Source: Xanthobacter dioxanivorans
GTDB lineage: Bacteria; Pseudomonadota; Alphaproteobacteria; Rhizobiales; Xanthobacteraceae
Assembly: GCF_016807805.1 (NCBI RefSeq)
Contig: NZ_CP063364.1
Location: 1-64,000 of the forward strand
Direction: 5' to 3'
Length of the DNA: 64,000 nucleotides
The notes beneath the pieces were generated by a model. That model had not been told where the DNA came from. It saw only the letters and a list, made by a program, of their open reading frames with translations, and searched no databases. The first letter of the stretch is position 1. Every line of letters starts with the position of its first letter. Position numbers and translations under genes: made by a program. Shown one piece after another: positions 42,739 to 51,256 of this stretch.

Positions 42739-45700
42739 CTAGGTCGCTCCCCAGGACCCAAACAGAGCACGCACCTCAATCCTCCTGTTCATCGAGTTCG
42801 CGGCCCTCGCGAAGCGATTTCGCAATGTTCGTCTCAGACCAATCGAGAATGGGGCGGTAGAGAGCGTATGCCGGAGCGAGCCTGGACATGGTCGAGAGGA
42901 TCCGACGTGTGTCGTCGCGAGACCGTACATCGCGCGGCATGGGCTCTCCGACACTTCCCGACCAGCCCCCGACATGGCGGAGGTCATCAGCTTTTCGATC
43001 GCGAAGTCGAACAGTTCCTGGTCAACGGACTTGCAGCGGGCGAGATAGAGCTCGACGAGCCTCGGGTGATCGAGCACGAAACGGTTGTGGCTGTTCCGCA
43101 AAACGTAGGCGATCCAGCGCAAGTCTTCGGCGGTCGCACGGTCGACCAGCGTCTCCAGAAAGCAGGTTACGGGCGTGCCGCTCATGTCAAACATTGCCGC
43201 TACCGTCTCGCCCAGCGAGTAGCGCACTGCCTGCGAGACATCGTCATGGTCTCGCAGCCAACTCCACACGCGCCCCAGAATCGCGTCCGCCTGCGAAGAT
43301 TTGTCGAGACCGAGCCCGTTGTGCCGGCCCCAGTATGGAAGCACCTCGTAGCATTCCTCCGCACCGCCCTCGTCGTTGGCCGCCATCCCCCGACTTGCTC
43401 GTTCAATCACGAATTCCGCTACGAGTAGGCCGAACCGTTTACCTAGGCCGACGATCAACTCCCGGGTCCAATGTCCCTCAATTTTGGACAGCCGGGCCAC
43501 GCGACATAGCAGCTCCCGCGCGTCTTCCTCACTGCTCTTATCGAGCAGGGCACTCGATCTGCTGCAAGCGACCGTAGCCACGCCTTCCAGCAAGATGGGG
43601 TTCCGCTCGATATCGACGCTCAGGAGCAGCGACATCATCTGGTGAGGCGAGATATCCGTCCGGCCGCGAAGCGCACTGATCCCGACCGTGGCGATGGCCA
43701 GCTCGTGCGACGCCAAAACCTCTTCCAGCAGCGCCAGATCGTCCTGACCGAGCGGCGTCGGCAGGAAGATCACGCCCTCAGCGCCCCCGATGCGGATCGC
43801 CGCATCGTGCTCGACCAGAATCTGTCGAACGATCGCTCTTCCCTGCACTGGCTGACGCCGGACTAGCGCGCCTACCGCATAGCCGAGATAGGAGCAGAGC
43901 CTGTTGGACGGGTTGATGAGCGAACGCTGGATGATCTCGGTGGCGATCGTCGGATGTTCCCGCGCCAACCGGCTGATCAGCGGGCTAGCTCCGCTCACTG
44001 TCATGCCCGCCGCCTCGGCGGCCTCGAGGGCGTTCACAAGTGCGTCGCATAGGGCCTGCGGCTCCGGGTATGTGGCCACCAGTTCCTCCAGGAACCCGCC
44101 GCGCCAGTCCTTGTCTTCGTCCCACTCTTCGAATGGCACCTGACCTGTGAACGCCCAATCGGCGTCCTCCGCGACGGCCGCCTGGAGCCTGAAACCGAGG
44201 TCACAAGGGATCTTAGCGAAGATCCCTTGGACCTGTTCGCGTATCGGATCGGGGCCGTAGTTCACAGACCAATCGAGGGAGCGTATGAGGCCGATAACCG
44301 TCGTGGAGGCCAGGGTGCCCTTCCCCAGCAGATGATCGATACGCGCCAGCGACCGCGCGAACTCCGCTTCATACTTTGCAGTAAGATCTTCGGGGACGGA
44401 CTGGCCCATTAGGCCGTACGGTCGGCGCACTGCCTCAGCGACCATCTTTCCAGAGCGCAACGCAATGCTCGCGTCGGGAGATTCGAGGAGATCGCAGATG
44501 CGGCTCACCAAACGATTCCTCAGCGGCGCGACGACATCATAGCTGACCAAGAAGGGGGACAACGCAATTCCCCGTCCAGTCGACCGCGTCGTCGTGCCCT
44601 CGCCACTCAACAACGGTCGCAGAATATCCAAAGGAGTGTATTTTCCCGACCATGCAAGTGGATTTTCGAGAAGCCCGAACGCGAATTCTGCGACTTCCTC
44701 GTTGAACGCGACCGGCTTGTGTCGATCGTAGCCGATCAGGTCCGCCAGGATGCGGATGGGGTGATCCGGGTGAGAATTGAGCTCACGCTCGTCGAGCAGG
44801 CCTAGGTCCCAGAGGAGACGGAGCGCTTCGCCGCGGTTTTCTAATGTGTATGCCACCCGCTGGAGAATATTACCGAACTCGTGCCACGTCCGCCCACGGT
44901 TGATTTGACGTTGCACGAAGCTCAACGCTTGGGCCGGCTGGTAGTACGCAACAGCTTCGATCGCGGCGATACGGCTATCGTATTCTTTATCGATTGCGTC
45001 CAGATGCTGCCAAATCGGCATCAGGAGGGTTCTGTTGGAAGTATCGCCATCGGCGAGCCGCCATTCGGTCCTGCCGAGATTGACGAGTACCTCCGTCAGG
45101 CGATCGCTTTCCACAGCGTGCACAAGGTCGAGGGCGAACTTTGTCAGCCGGCCATCGGCCCCGATGCAGCTATCTTCAATAAGGAAGTCACCCAACATCT
45201 CGGGCATGAGCCGATGTAGTGCACCCCGTTGGTAAATCACCGCGCCGTCCAGCAGGAGTTTGAGTGCACGGGTCACGTCGGCTGCCGAAATCGACGGCAA
45301 GCGGATCTGGACCAGCTTGGTGAGGCGACGATCGTCTATGTGAAATGGCTGGATAAGGGCCAGCACCTCCAGGACCGCGCGCAGCGCCGGCATGTCGGCC
45401 GAGCCACCGAGTTCGCCAGTTATCACGCCCGCGAACCGGGAGAGGATGAAGCGGCGGAGCTCCTCGCTGCCAGACGCAAGCATGGGAAGACGCCGCTCGG
45501 CCGCGGCCACTTTTGCGGCCATGGCGGCAACGAGCGGGCTATCGGAGGCTACATCAACCACGGCATCCGCCATGGCACCGTCCCCGCCGAATTCGCTGAG
45601 CACCTCGACAGCCAGACTTCGCAGTGACTTTCGGTCAAGGCGGCCAAGCCGCACCATTTTTGGATCGACAATGCGGTAGAGGCCGAGTTCATTCATTATG

Positions 45701-46590
45701 CGTCGCTCGGCGTAAGGGCGCGACGCGATCAGCAACCGCGCGTCGTTGCGCGCGTCGACGACGTACTCCAGGAATAGTTTGAGGCCCTCTCGATCGTGGG
45801 CGTCGTCGACAATCAGAAGCTTGGGACCCGAGCCGAGATCCGAAAGGTTCGCGGCCGTTGCCTCCTGAGCAAGGGAGAGGAACCTAATCGTCGTCCTTCC
45901 AGCCTCCCGCGCAAAGCGCTTCACAGCCTCCTTCATTACGCGGGTCTTGCCGATGCCGCCGGCTCCGATAAGCAGCGTCACCCGACCGTCGGCCAAGTCA
46001 CCACCGACATCCGCCCGTAAGGCATCGACCAATGAGTCGATTTCGGCTTTGCGGCCGACCAATTCCCAATCGTGGCTGAAAATCGCCGCTCGGCTCGAGA
46101 AGGGCTGGTAATACTCTTCCGTCGTTAACCATGGGCCCGGCTCGCTCATACCAAGTAGCGCCATGCGCTGACCGTTAAAGAAGATGTCGACGAGACGTGT
46201 CTGCGCCTCAATGGGCAGCTCGCGGACCACCCGCGTCAGAACCTGCTTGTCCCACAAGGTCCAACCTTCGTGGCGCGCCGCTTCCTGGATAGCAGCGGGT
46301 GTCGCGATCTTGCTCAAAACGATGAAGCGTCGTTCCGCGTCCAAGGTATGGTGTGCGACAGCCTTCGCGATATCTGCGGGGCCAAACCGTTCGACCCGCT
46401 TGCACTGAAAGCTCCAGCGCTCGCCGCGAGGAAAGACAGCTAGGATGTCCGAGCCCTTTTGGTCGTGGCCGCGCGAACCCAGGATGTTGACGTCAGCGTC
46501 GGGGTACCGGGCTGCAACCACTGCCTCGACGAAGCGCTCGAAAGTCTCTGGGTCGAGTGTCTGCAAGGGAAAATGCGACGAAAGGGCCAA
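42739..46590 (-). CDS. Mrr-type nuclease fused to a STAND ATPase (Avs-like defence candidate), C-terminus frameshifted
   Basis: 1283 residues as written. The N-terminal Mrr/PD-(D/E)xK nuclease has GSRGHDQKGSDILAVF (Asp48) and WSFQCKRVE (Gln62-x-Lys64). Next a P-loop NTPase: GAGGIGKT (209-216), Walker B LLIVDDAHD (258-266), then a long helical region with repeats. This is the order of STAND proteins with a nuclease effector, e.g. Avs4-type. Near the end the frame probably slips at the C5 run 42966-42970: the alternative reading continues GEPMPRDVRSRDDTRRILST and ends ELDEQED at 42776. The gene replaces the expected capsid genes, next to a recombinase. Confidence 0.8.
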   Translation of the reverse strand: MALSSHFPLQTLDPETFERFVEAVVAARYPDADVNILGSRGHDQKGSDILAVFPRGERWSFQCKRVERFGPADIAKAVAHHTLDAERRFIVLSKIATPAAIQEAARHEGWTLWDKQVLTRVVRELPIEAQTRLVDIFFNGQRMALLGMSEPGPWLTTEEYYQPFSSRAAIFSHDWELVGRKAEIDSLVDALRADVGGDLADGRVTLLIGAGGIGKTRVMKEAVKRFAREAGRTTIRFLSLAQEATAANLSDLGSGPKLLIVDDAHDREGLKLFLEYVVDARNDARLLIASRPYAERRIMNELGLYRIVDPKMVRLGRLDRKSLRSLAVEVLSEFGGDGAMADAVVDVASDSPLVAAMAAKVAAAERRLPMLASGSEELRRFILSRFAGVITGELGGSADMPALRAVLEVLALIQPFHIDDRRLTKLVQIRLPSISAADVTRALKLLLDGAVIYQRGALHRLMPEMLGDFLIEDSCIGADGRLTKFALDLVHAVESDRLTEVLVNLGRTEWRLADGDTSNRTLLMPIWQHLDAIDKEYDSRIAAIEAVAYYQPAQALSFVQRQINRGRTWHEFGNILQRVAYTLENRGEALRLLWDLGLLDERELNSHPDHPIRILADLIGYDRHKPVAFNEEVAEFAFGLLENPLAWSGKYTPLDILRPLLSGEGTTTRSTGRGIALSPFLVSYDVVAPLRNRLVSRICDLLESPDASIALRSGKMVAEAVRRPYGLMGQSVPEDLTAKYEAEFARSLARIDHLLGKGTLASTTVIGLIRSLDWSVNYGPDPIREQVQGIFAKIPCDLGFRLQAAVAEDADWAFTGQVPFEEWDEDKDWRGGFLEELVATYPEPQALCDALVNALEAAEAAGMTVSGASPLISRLAREHPTIATEIIQRSLINPSNRLCSYLGYAVGALVRRQPVQGRAIVRQILVEHDAAIRIGGAEGVIFLPTPLGQDDLALLEEVLASHELAIATVGISALRGRTDISPHQMMSLLLSVDIERNPILLEGVATVACSRSSALLDKSSEEDARELLCRVARLSKIEGHWTRELIVGLGKRFGLLVAEFVIERASRGMAANDEGGAEECYEVLPYWGRHNGLGLDKSSQADAILGRVWSWLRDHDDVSQAVRYSLGETVAAMFDMSGTPVTCFLETLVDRATAEDLRWIAYVLRNSHNRFVLDHPRLVELYLARCKSVDQELFDFAIEKLMTSAMSGAGREVSESPCRAMYGLATTHVGSSRPCPGSLRHTLSTAPFSIGLRRTLRNRFARAANSMNRRIEVRALFGSWGAT

Positions 46591-47112
46591 GGTTACCTCC
46601 TGCCCATAGCCAGCGAGCCATATCAGGTCCTGTACGCGCTCGCCGATAAGCGTGGCAAGCGACCGGATCTCGATGACGTCCGGCCGGGGCGTACCCCACT
46701 CCGCTGGCTCCGCGCCTGCTGTTCAAGGCCGACTTCCGCGACGAATTAAAGGACCTTTGAGCGAAAGCGGTGCAGGTTTTTTCCGGATGATTTCGGATCC
46801 AAAAAATTCGCGGGTCCGGATGGTTTTCGGGTCTGTTGCGTGGGCGATGTAGGAGCCCGCACGGCGCGCCCGGTTTTTGCCCCCACCCCCTCCCGCGCGT
46901 TCCCTTGTGCGAAGACCCCGGGGGTGGGGTACCTCGCCGGCCAGCGCAGGGCCGAGCCGGAACAGGGGTGCCGGCCCGACCTGCCCGCCATCGCAGGAGA
47001 AACGCACGGGTCACGCGCGAGCCATTGCAAATAAAGGACTTGCGGCCCATTGCGGCGCGTGTATCGTAATCATCAACGAAGGGTGATGTTCGCGATACAA
47101 GGGGCTCGATCG
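46591..47112. other. 522-bp divergent intergenic region
   Basis: Holds the promoters of the STAND gene (minus) and recombinase (plus). A direct repeat is present: TCCGGATGATTTCGGATC (46782-46799) and TCCGGATGGTTTTCGGGTC (46815-46833), 33 bp apart. A plus-strand reading at about 46700-46760 (LAPRLLFKADFRDELKDL, stop) resembles the 3' end of a lost gene. No other gene is visible. Confidence 0.45.
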
Positions 47113-47793
47113 ATGGCTGATGGACGGTTCGTCGCCTATTTGCGAGTGAGTACCGATCGGCAGGGCAAGTCGGGGCTCGGCTTGGAAGCCCAGCGCCAGG
47201 CCGTTGCCGACTTCCTCAACGGTGGCCGCTGGAGGCTGCTGGCCGAGGTCGTGGAAGTTGAGAGCGGGAAGCGCGACGATCGCCCCGAACTGGCGCGGGC
47301 GCTGGCGCTGTGCAAGGCGAAGAAGGCGACGCTGGTGGTCGCGAAGCTCGATCGTCTCGCTCGCGATGCCCACTTCCTGCTGGGCCTGCAAAAGGCCGGC
47401 GTGGAGTTCGTCGCAACGGACATGCCCTCCGCGAACCGGCTCACCGTCGGAATCATGGCGATGGTGGCCGAGGAGGAGCGCCGCATGATCGGTGCCCGGA
47501 CAAAGGCAGCGCTGGCCGCTGCAAAGGCCCGCGGCGTCAAGCTCGGCGGGGATCGCGGCTATGTCGGCCGGCCGGAGGATCTGGCGAAGGCCCGCGAGGT
47601 GCGCCAGCAGAACGCCGACGAGCGCGCCCGGTCCCTGGCGCCGATCCTCTCTCGCATCGATCCCGACGGCAGCCTGTCCCTCCGCGCCGTTGCCTCGGCG
47701 CTGGAAGCCGAAGGCGTGCCCACCGTCACCGGCGCCGAAGGATGGACCGCCGCCGGCGTCGCCCGGCTCCGGAAGCGCTTGGCCGCCGGCTGA
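47113..47793 (+). CDS. serine recombinase/resolvase
   Basis: 226 residues from ATG 47113. FVAYLRVSTDRQGKSGLGLE (nucleophile Ser13), LVVAKLDRLARDAHFLLGLQ and MVAEEERRMIGARTKAALAA are the resolvase catalytic blocks, with the DRLAR motif complete. The C-terminal part (SLRAVASALEAEGVPTVTGA) is a helix-turn-helix-like DNA-binding domain. Catalyses DNA inversion, resolution or insertion. It lies beside the STAND gene and the integrase module. Confidence 0.9.
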   Translation: MADGRFVAYLRVSTDRQGKSGLGLEAQRQAVADFLNGGRWRLLAEVVEVESGKRDDRPELARALALCKAKKATLVVAKLDRLARDAHFLLGLQKAGVEFVATDMPSANRLTVGIMAMVAEEERRMIGARTKAALAAAKARGVKLGGDRGYVGRPEDLAKAREVRQQNADERARSLAPILSRIDPDGSLSLRAVASALEAEGVPTVTGAEGWTAAGVARLRKRLAAG

Positions 47794-48110
47794 GCCCGGC
47801 GCGGCATCGACCGGCCACCGCACCTCTCCCTGATCATCCGCCGCGCTGCTCTGCGGCCTGGGCGCTTCCCGTCGGCGCCCGGAGGATGGCGCTCGTGCGA
47901 CGCGACGGCCGGGCGAACGGGCGGCACGTGCACGGTCGGAGGAGGTTGCCGGACGCCTTGCGCGGTGAAGCTACCTCACCCCCCACACCATCCAATTCTT
48001 GGGCTTCAGGCCAGCTCTTGAGCAACCCACGTGTTTTCATCGGACATTCTGGATATGCCTGCCGAAGGGGTTCCAATTCCTCGCTCTGGCTTCGCTTTGT
48101 GGCCGGACAC
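47794..48110. other. 317-bp gap without a recognisable gene
   Basis: Between the recombinase stop and the repeat array at 48111. Frames here are arginine/proline-rich and show no known protein. Confidence 0.4.
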
Positions 48111-48218
48111 CGGGACAGGACGGGACAAAACGGGACATTGTCTGGTGATGTCCCGCGGACGGAGGCGGGACAGGACAGGACACCCCCCTAAAGGGGTGTC
48201 CCGTGTCCCGTCCTGTCC
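48111..48218. repeat. CGGGACA 10-bp iterons and a long hairpin behind the RepA-like gene
   Basis: CGGGACA begins at 48111, 48121 and 48131, exactly one helical turn apart. From 48166 to 48218 a GGACA/TGTCC-rich inverted repeat forms a hairpin (core GGACACCCC 48178-48186 with GGGGTGTCC 48193-48201). The whole block lies just after the RepA-like ATPase stop, so it may be an origin/iteron region, a terminator, or both. Confidence 0.55.
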
Positions 48219-48221
48219 GCA

Positions 48222-49349
48222 TCACGCGGAGGTGGCCCACACAAGCTCATCCCATCGGCCGACCCGCTCTCTCGCTACGAGGGTTTCATGGGCCCGTTTG
48301 AATGCCTTGCGCCTAGCTTCAGGCTCATCGGAATCGCTGACGCCCATGCGATAAGCGTACGACCGCCACTGCTCCACCGTGACCACCTTCGCCGCGGCCG
48401 GCACGTGGTCCGACGCAAACGGCTTGCCTTCCGCATTGATCGCTTCATGGAGCGCGCGCAGCGCGATTTGGGCGCCCTTTGGCATCGGCGAAGACGCTTT
48501 CGCAGGCCGCCCCGGCGCATCGACCTGTTCGATGACACAGGATGTAATGGTCTCGCCCTCGGCATCTGTGCCCACGTCCACCACATTGAGGGTGCTGGTG
48601 ATCACTTCGCCTTCCGGTCCATCCTTGAAAAGGCCCACCGTCGCGATGATCTGGTTGGCGGCGTCGCGCTTAACAGAGATCTGCGCATCGACTGCTCCAG
48701 GAAGGGAGGTGTGGCCGCGGGGGCGGGACGCATCGAGGCCGGAATGGTGGATCACAACGACGGAGCAGCCGAAAGCGTTCTTTAGATCGTCGGCGGCACG
48801 GATGTACGCAGACATGTCCCTGTCGTCCGACTCGCTGCCGGCGATGGAGCGGTTCAGAGTGTCGATGACAATGACGGCCGGCGGGGTGTTCGGGATCTGG
48901 CGCGCGATATCCGCGACGAAGGCACGCTGGTCGGCCGCCAGACTAAGTGGCGTGCTCATTACGTGGAACGGGACCGGCCCTTGATGTTTCCCCAAGAAGG
49001 AGAGCCGAAAAGCCTCCTTGCGGGCCGCCAGGCCGGTGACTCCCTCAAGAGCACAATAGACGACGGTGCCTTGTATGACCCGGTGTCCCCGGTATGCCCA
49101 ACCGAGGGCCACATGCATGAACAGATCGAACGCCCAGAACGTCTTGCCGCATTTCGGCGGCCCCCAGATCACAGTGAGACCCACCCGAGGGATAAGGCCC
49201 TTCACCAGGTAGGCCGGGGTCGCCGAGACGTTCAGTTCCTCGAACGAAGTAAGCTTGAAGCGAACCTCCCGCGAAGGCGCAGATCTTGCGCGGCGATGTT
49301 CCCGCCGGTCCAGATCGTCGGCCTCGTCGAGCGACACGTCGTGGGTCAC
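48222..49349 (-). CDS. RepA-like AAA (RecA-fold) ATPase of a mobile island
   Basis: 375 residues from GTG 49349, which overlaps the previous stop (GTGA). Walker A GPPKCGKT (about 63-70) in LTVIWGPPKCGKTFWAFDLF, Walker B AVIVIDTLNRS, then HHSGLDASRPRGHTSLPGAV. The fold matches the AAA_25/RepA helicase family used by small plasmids and P4-type islands for replication. Longer upstream frames cross a real gene and are rejected. Confidence 0.85.
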   Translation of the reverse strand: MTHDVSLDEADDLDRREHRRARSAPSREVRFKLTSFEELNVSATPAYLVKGLIPRVGLTVIWGPPKCGKTFWAFDLFMHVALGWAYRGHRVIQGTVVYCALEGVTGLAARKEAFRLSFLGKHQGPVPFHVMSTPLSLAADQRAFVADIARQIPNTPPAVIVIDTLNRSIAGSESDDRDMSAYIRAADDLKNAFGCSVVVIHHSGLDASRPRGHTSLPGAVDAQISVKRDAANQIIATVGLFKDGPEGEVITSTLNVVDVGTDAEGETITSCVIEQVDAPGRPAKASSPMPKGAQIALRALHEAINAEGKPFASDHVPAAAKVVTVEQWRSYAYRMGVSDSDEPEARRKAFKRAHETLVARERVGRWDELVWATSA

Positions 49350-49969
49350 GCTGCCCCCCGGTGAATGGAAGAGGCCGGCACGCGGATCCGGTTCGTCGGG
49401 AACGCCCGGCCCATGAGGCGGTGGAGCTCGCGAGCGTGGTCCAGATCCTCGGCCAGAAGGTTCCCCAGGGCCCCAGCCAGCCGGGCACCGGCGCGCCGCT
49501 CGTCGAGCACGACGACGCCTTGGCAGCCGGCGCGGAGCCATCCCAAGGGCGTGCGGTGGACGAACAGCGGCCGCCCCCCGAAGAACGACGCCGGATTGTC
49601 CACCTGATCTGTGCCCAGTAGGTCGGCGCGGCCCTCCGCCGTCGCGAACTCGGACGGCCGATCGATGGGCCAAGCGACATGATCAACGAGCCAGCGTTCG
49701 CCGCGCTCGATCTCCAGCACTTCGACAACCACCGCCAGTTCACCGGCCGGATCGATATGAAACCGCCGGGGCGGCGGCGAGAATGCGCAGCGGGCCAGCA
49801 TCAATGAGCCGGCCAGGGTCTCGACGAGCTCCAGGTCGAGCGCCTCAAGGGCGATGAAGTCGCGAAGCTGCTTGAAATCGTCAGCCGCGGCCTCGCCGAT
49901 ACCGCAGCCGGCGAGGATGAGGTCTCCGAGGTCGCGAGCGATCGCGCGGTCGGGATAGGCAGCCGTCAT
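49346..49969 (-). CDS. island protein of unknown function, 207 aa
   Basis: From ATG 49969 (MTAAYPDRAIARDLGDLILA). The middle (LFVHRTPLGWLRAGCQGVVV then LDERRAGARLAGALGNLLAE) is well conserved in wording with proteins preceding RepA-like ATPases in rhizobial islands. No known motif. Overlaps both neighbours by four bases. Confidence 0.5.
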   Translation of the reverse strand: MTAAYPDRAIARDLGDLILAGCGIGEAAADDFKQLRDFIALEALDLELVETLAGSLMLARCAFSPPPRRFHIDPAGELAVVVEVLEIERGERWLVDHVAWPIDRPSEFATAEGRADLLGTDQVDNPASFFGGRPLFVHRTPLGWLRAGCQGVVVLDERRAGARLAGALGNLLAEDLDHARELHRLMGRAFPTNRIRVPASSIHRGAA

Positions 49970-50313
49970 GACGCGCCTCCCGTCCGATCGACCACGAGCC
50001 ACCCGGCGCTCTGGTATTGCAGGGCAAGCCATTGAAGATCGCGAACCGAGAAGGAATCCGCCACGACCGCGCTCTGGCCGTTCTCGTCAGTCGCTTCGAG
50101 CCAGAACAAGCGCCGGCCGAAAGACCCGTCGCCCGACCCGGCTAGGAGCCCGCTATCCAGCACTACCCGCGGTCGGACGGGCCGGCGCGGAGGCGCGGTG
50201 CGTTGAGGCAGGGAGGTGGAAGAGGGAAGCTCCTGGTCGCCGTTCGCCCGAACCGCAGTCCCAAGAGCCCCGCGCCGATCCCACCTCGGCGCGGGGTTTT
50301 TCGTTGCGGCCAT
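49966..50313 (-). CDS. island protein of unknown function, 115 aa
   Basis: MAATKNPAPRWDRRGALGTA start; C-terminal half (RRLFWLEATDENGQSAVVAD; WLALQYQSAGWLVVDRTGGA) looks like a small beta domain. Part of the island operon. Confidence 0.45.
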   Translation of the reverse strand: MAATKNPAPRWDRRGALGTAVRANGDQELPSSTSLPQRTAPPRRPVRPRVVLDSGLLAGSGDGSFGRRLFWLEATDENGQSAVVADSFSVRDLQWLALQYQSAGWLVVDRTGGAS

Positions 50314-50316
50314 CGC

Positions 50317-50562
50317 TCAAGCCGCCCGCGTCTTAGGCTTCATCCGCGGGAGCGATGCTGCCCAGGCGTCCGCCGATTCCACAACAATCAGCGTTTTCCG
50401 CCCGAGCTTGACCGCTTCGATGGCGCCCTCGTTGATAAGCTTGTAGGTGGTCACATGGCTGACGTTGTTTTCCGCGCAGAAGTGCTTGATCTCTTGGAAG
50501 CGCGGGCGACCGCTCGCGGCCTCGTTCGTCTGGAGTGCGGGCTCGGTGCTGCCGATCGACAT
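50317..50562 (-). CDS. AlpA/excisionase-like helix-turn-helix protein
   Basis: 81 residues from ATG 50562 (GAGG five bases upstream). RPRFQEIKHFCAENNVSHVT then TYKLINEGAIEAVKLGRKTL and IVVESADAW is the MerR-like excisionase fold (AlpA/DNA-binding domain, excisionase family). Such proteins direct excision or activate the integrase of P4-type elements. Three bases before the next island gene. Confidence 0.75.
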   Translation of the reverse strand: MSIGSTEPALQTNEAASGRPRFQEIKHFCAENNVSHVTTYKLINEGAIEAVKLGRKTLIVVESADAWAASLPRMKPKTRAA

Positions 50563-50670
50563 CTTAACCTCACGAGCATTTAGAACCATGAATGCTTCGT
50601 GAGCAGGCCAGCAGGGGCACCGGCAATCAATGTTGCAAAATCAGGCCGTGCAAATTTGCTATAGCGAAAT

Positions 50671-51252
50671 TCAATCCGCGGATTTTGCATGGGGAGGAAG
50701 CCACGCCTCAGCGGCCTTTTTCCACAAGCCCACAGCGTCGCTTCCCTCTGGCAGTTGGGCGAATATAGACAGCAATCCTTGTGCAGCTGGCTCATCGCGC
50801 GCCTCGGCGTAGCGGCGCTGTAAGCTCACAGCAGATCTGGATCCAAAAGCTCCCGATTGATGGACGGCCCTGCATGCCGCGGCCTCAGACCGCCCCTCGG
50901 CCAACAGCGCCTGAACGGTTGTGAATAGTGAAAGACGGGCTTCCGCCGTCCATTTTTGACTTGGCCCACTTCTCGTTTTTTTCTCCACTCTCATGCCGGG
51001 AACGTGGTGGTCGACAAGTTTCAACAAAAGTAGATCTCTTGCCCCATCGGCATCCCGAGGGATGCCGTAGAAGTCCAGAAGAAGACCCAATTTTCGCGCG
51101 TATTCGGACATCTGAATTTTATGCATATCAGAGATTAGATTCTGAATGCCCTCGCTCGAGGAAAGGGGAATTCGCTCGGGCACAGGAGCAATCGGTGTAG
51201 CTAGGTCACCAGCGTAGGGCGGATAGGTCGCGTTCAAACTAAACTTGACCAT
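50671..51252 (-). CDS. unknown protein next to the integrase, 193 aa
   Basis: No recognised domain. LGLLLDFYGIPRDADGARDL and QKWTAEARLSLFTTVQALLA then GSRSAVSLQRRYAEARDEPA. Base composition is visibly less GC-rich than its neighbours, hinting at separate origin. Ends five bases from the integrase start on the same strand... it follows the integrase stop on the other side by four bases. Confidence 0.5.
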   Translation of the reverse strand: MVKFSLNATYPPYAGDLATPIAPVPERIPLSSSEGIQNLISDMHKIQMSEYARKLGLLLDFYGIPRDADGARDLLLLKLVDHHVPGMRVEKKTRSGPSQKWTAEARLSLFTTVQALLAEGRSEAAACRAVHQSGAFGSRSAVSLQRRYAEARDEPAAQGLLSIFAQLPEGSDAVGLWKKAAEAWLPPHAKSAD

Positions 51253-51256
51253 CGCC

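Noticed and set aside
48111..48218. CRISPR-like spacing of short repeats
   Set aside because: Repeats are seven bases with 10-bp period and no spacers; no cas genes are present.
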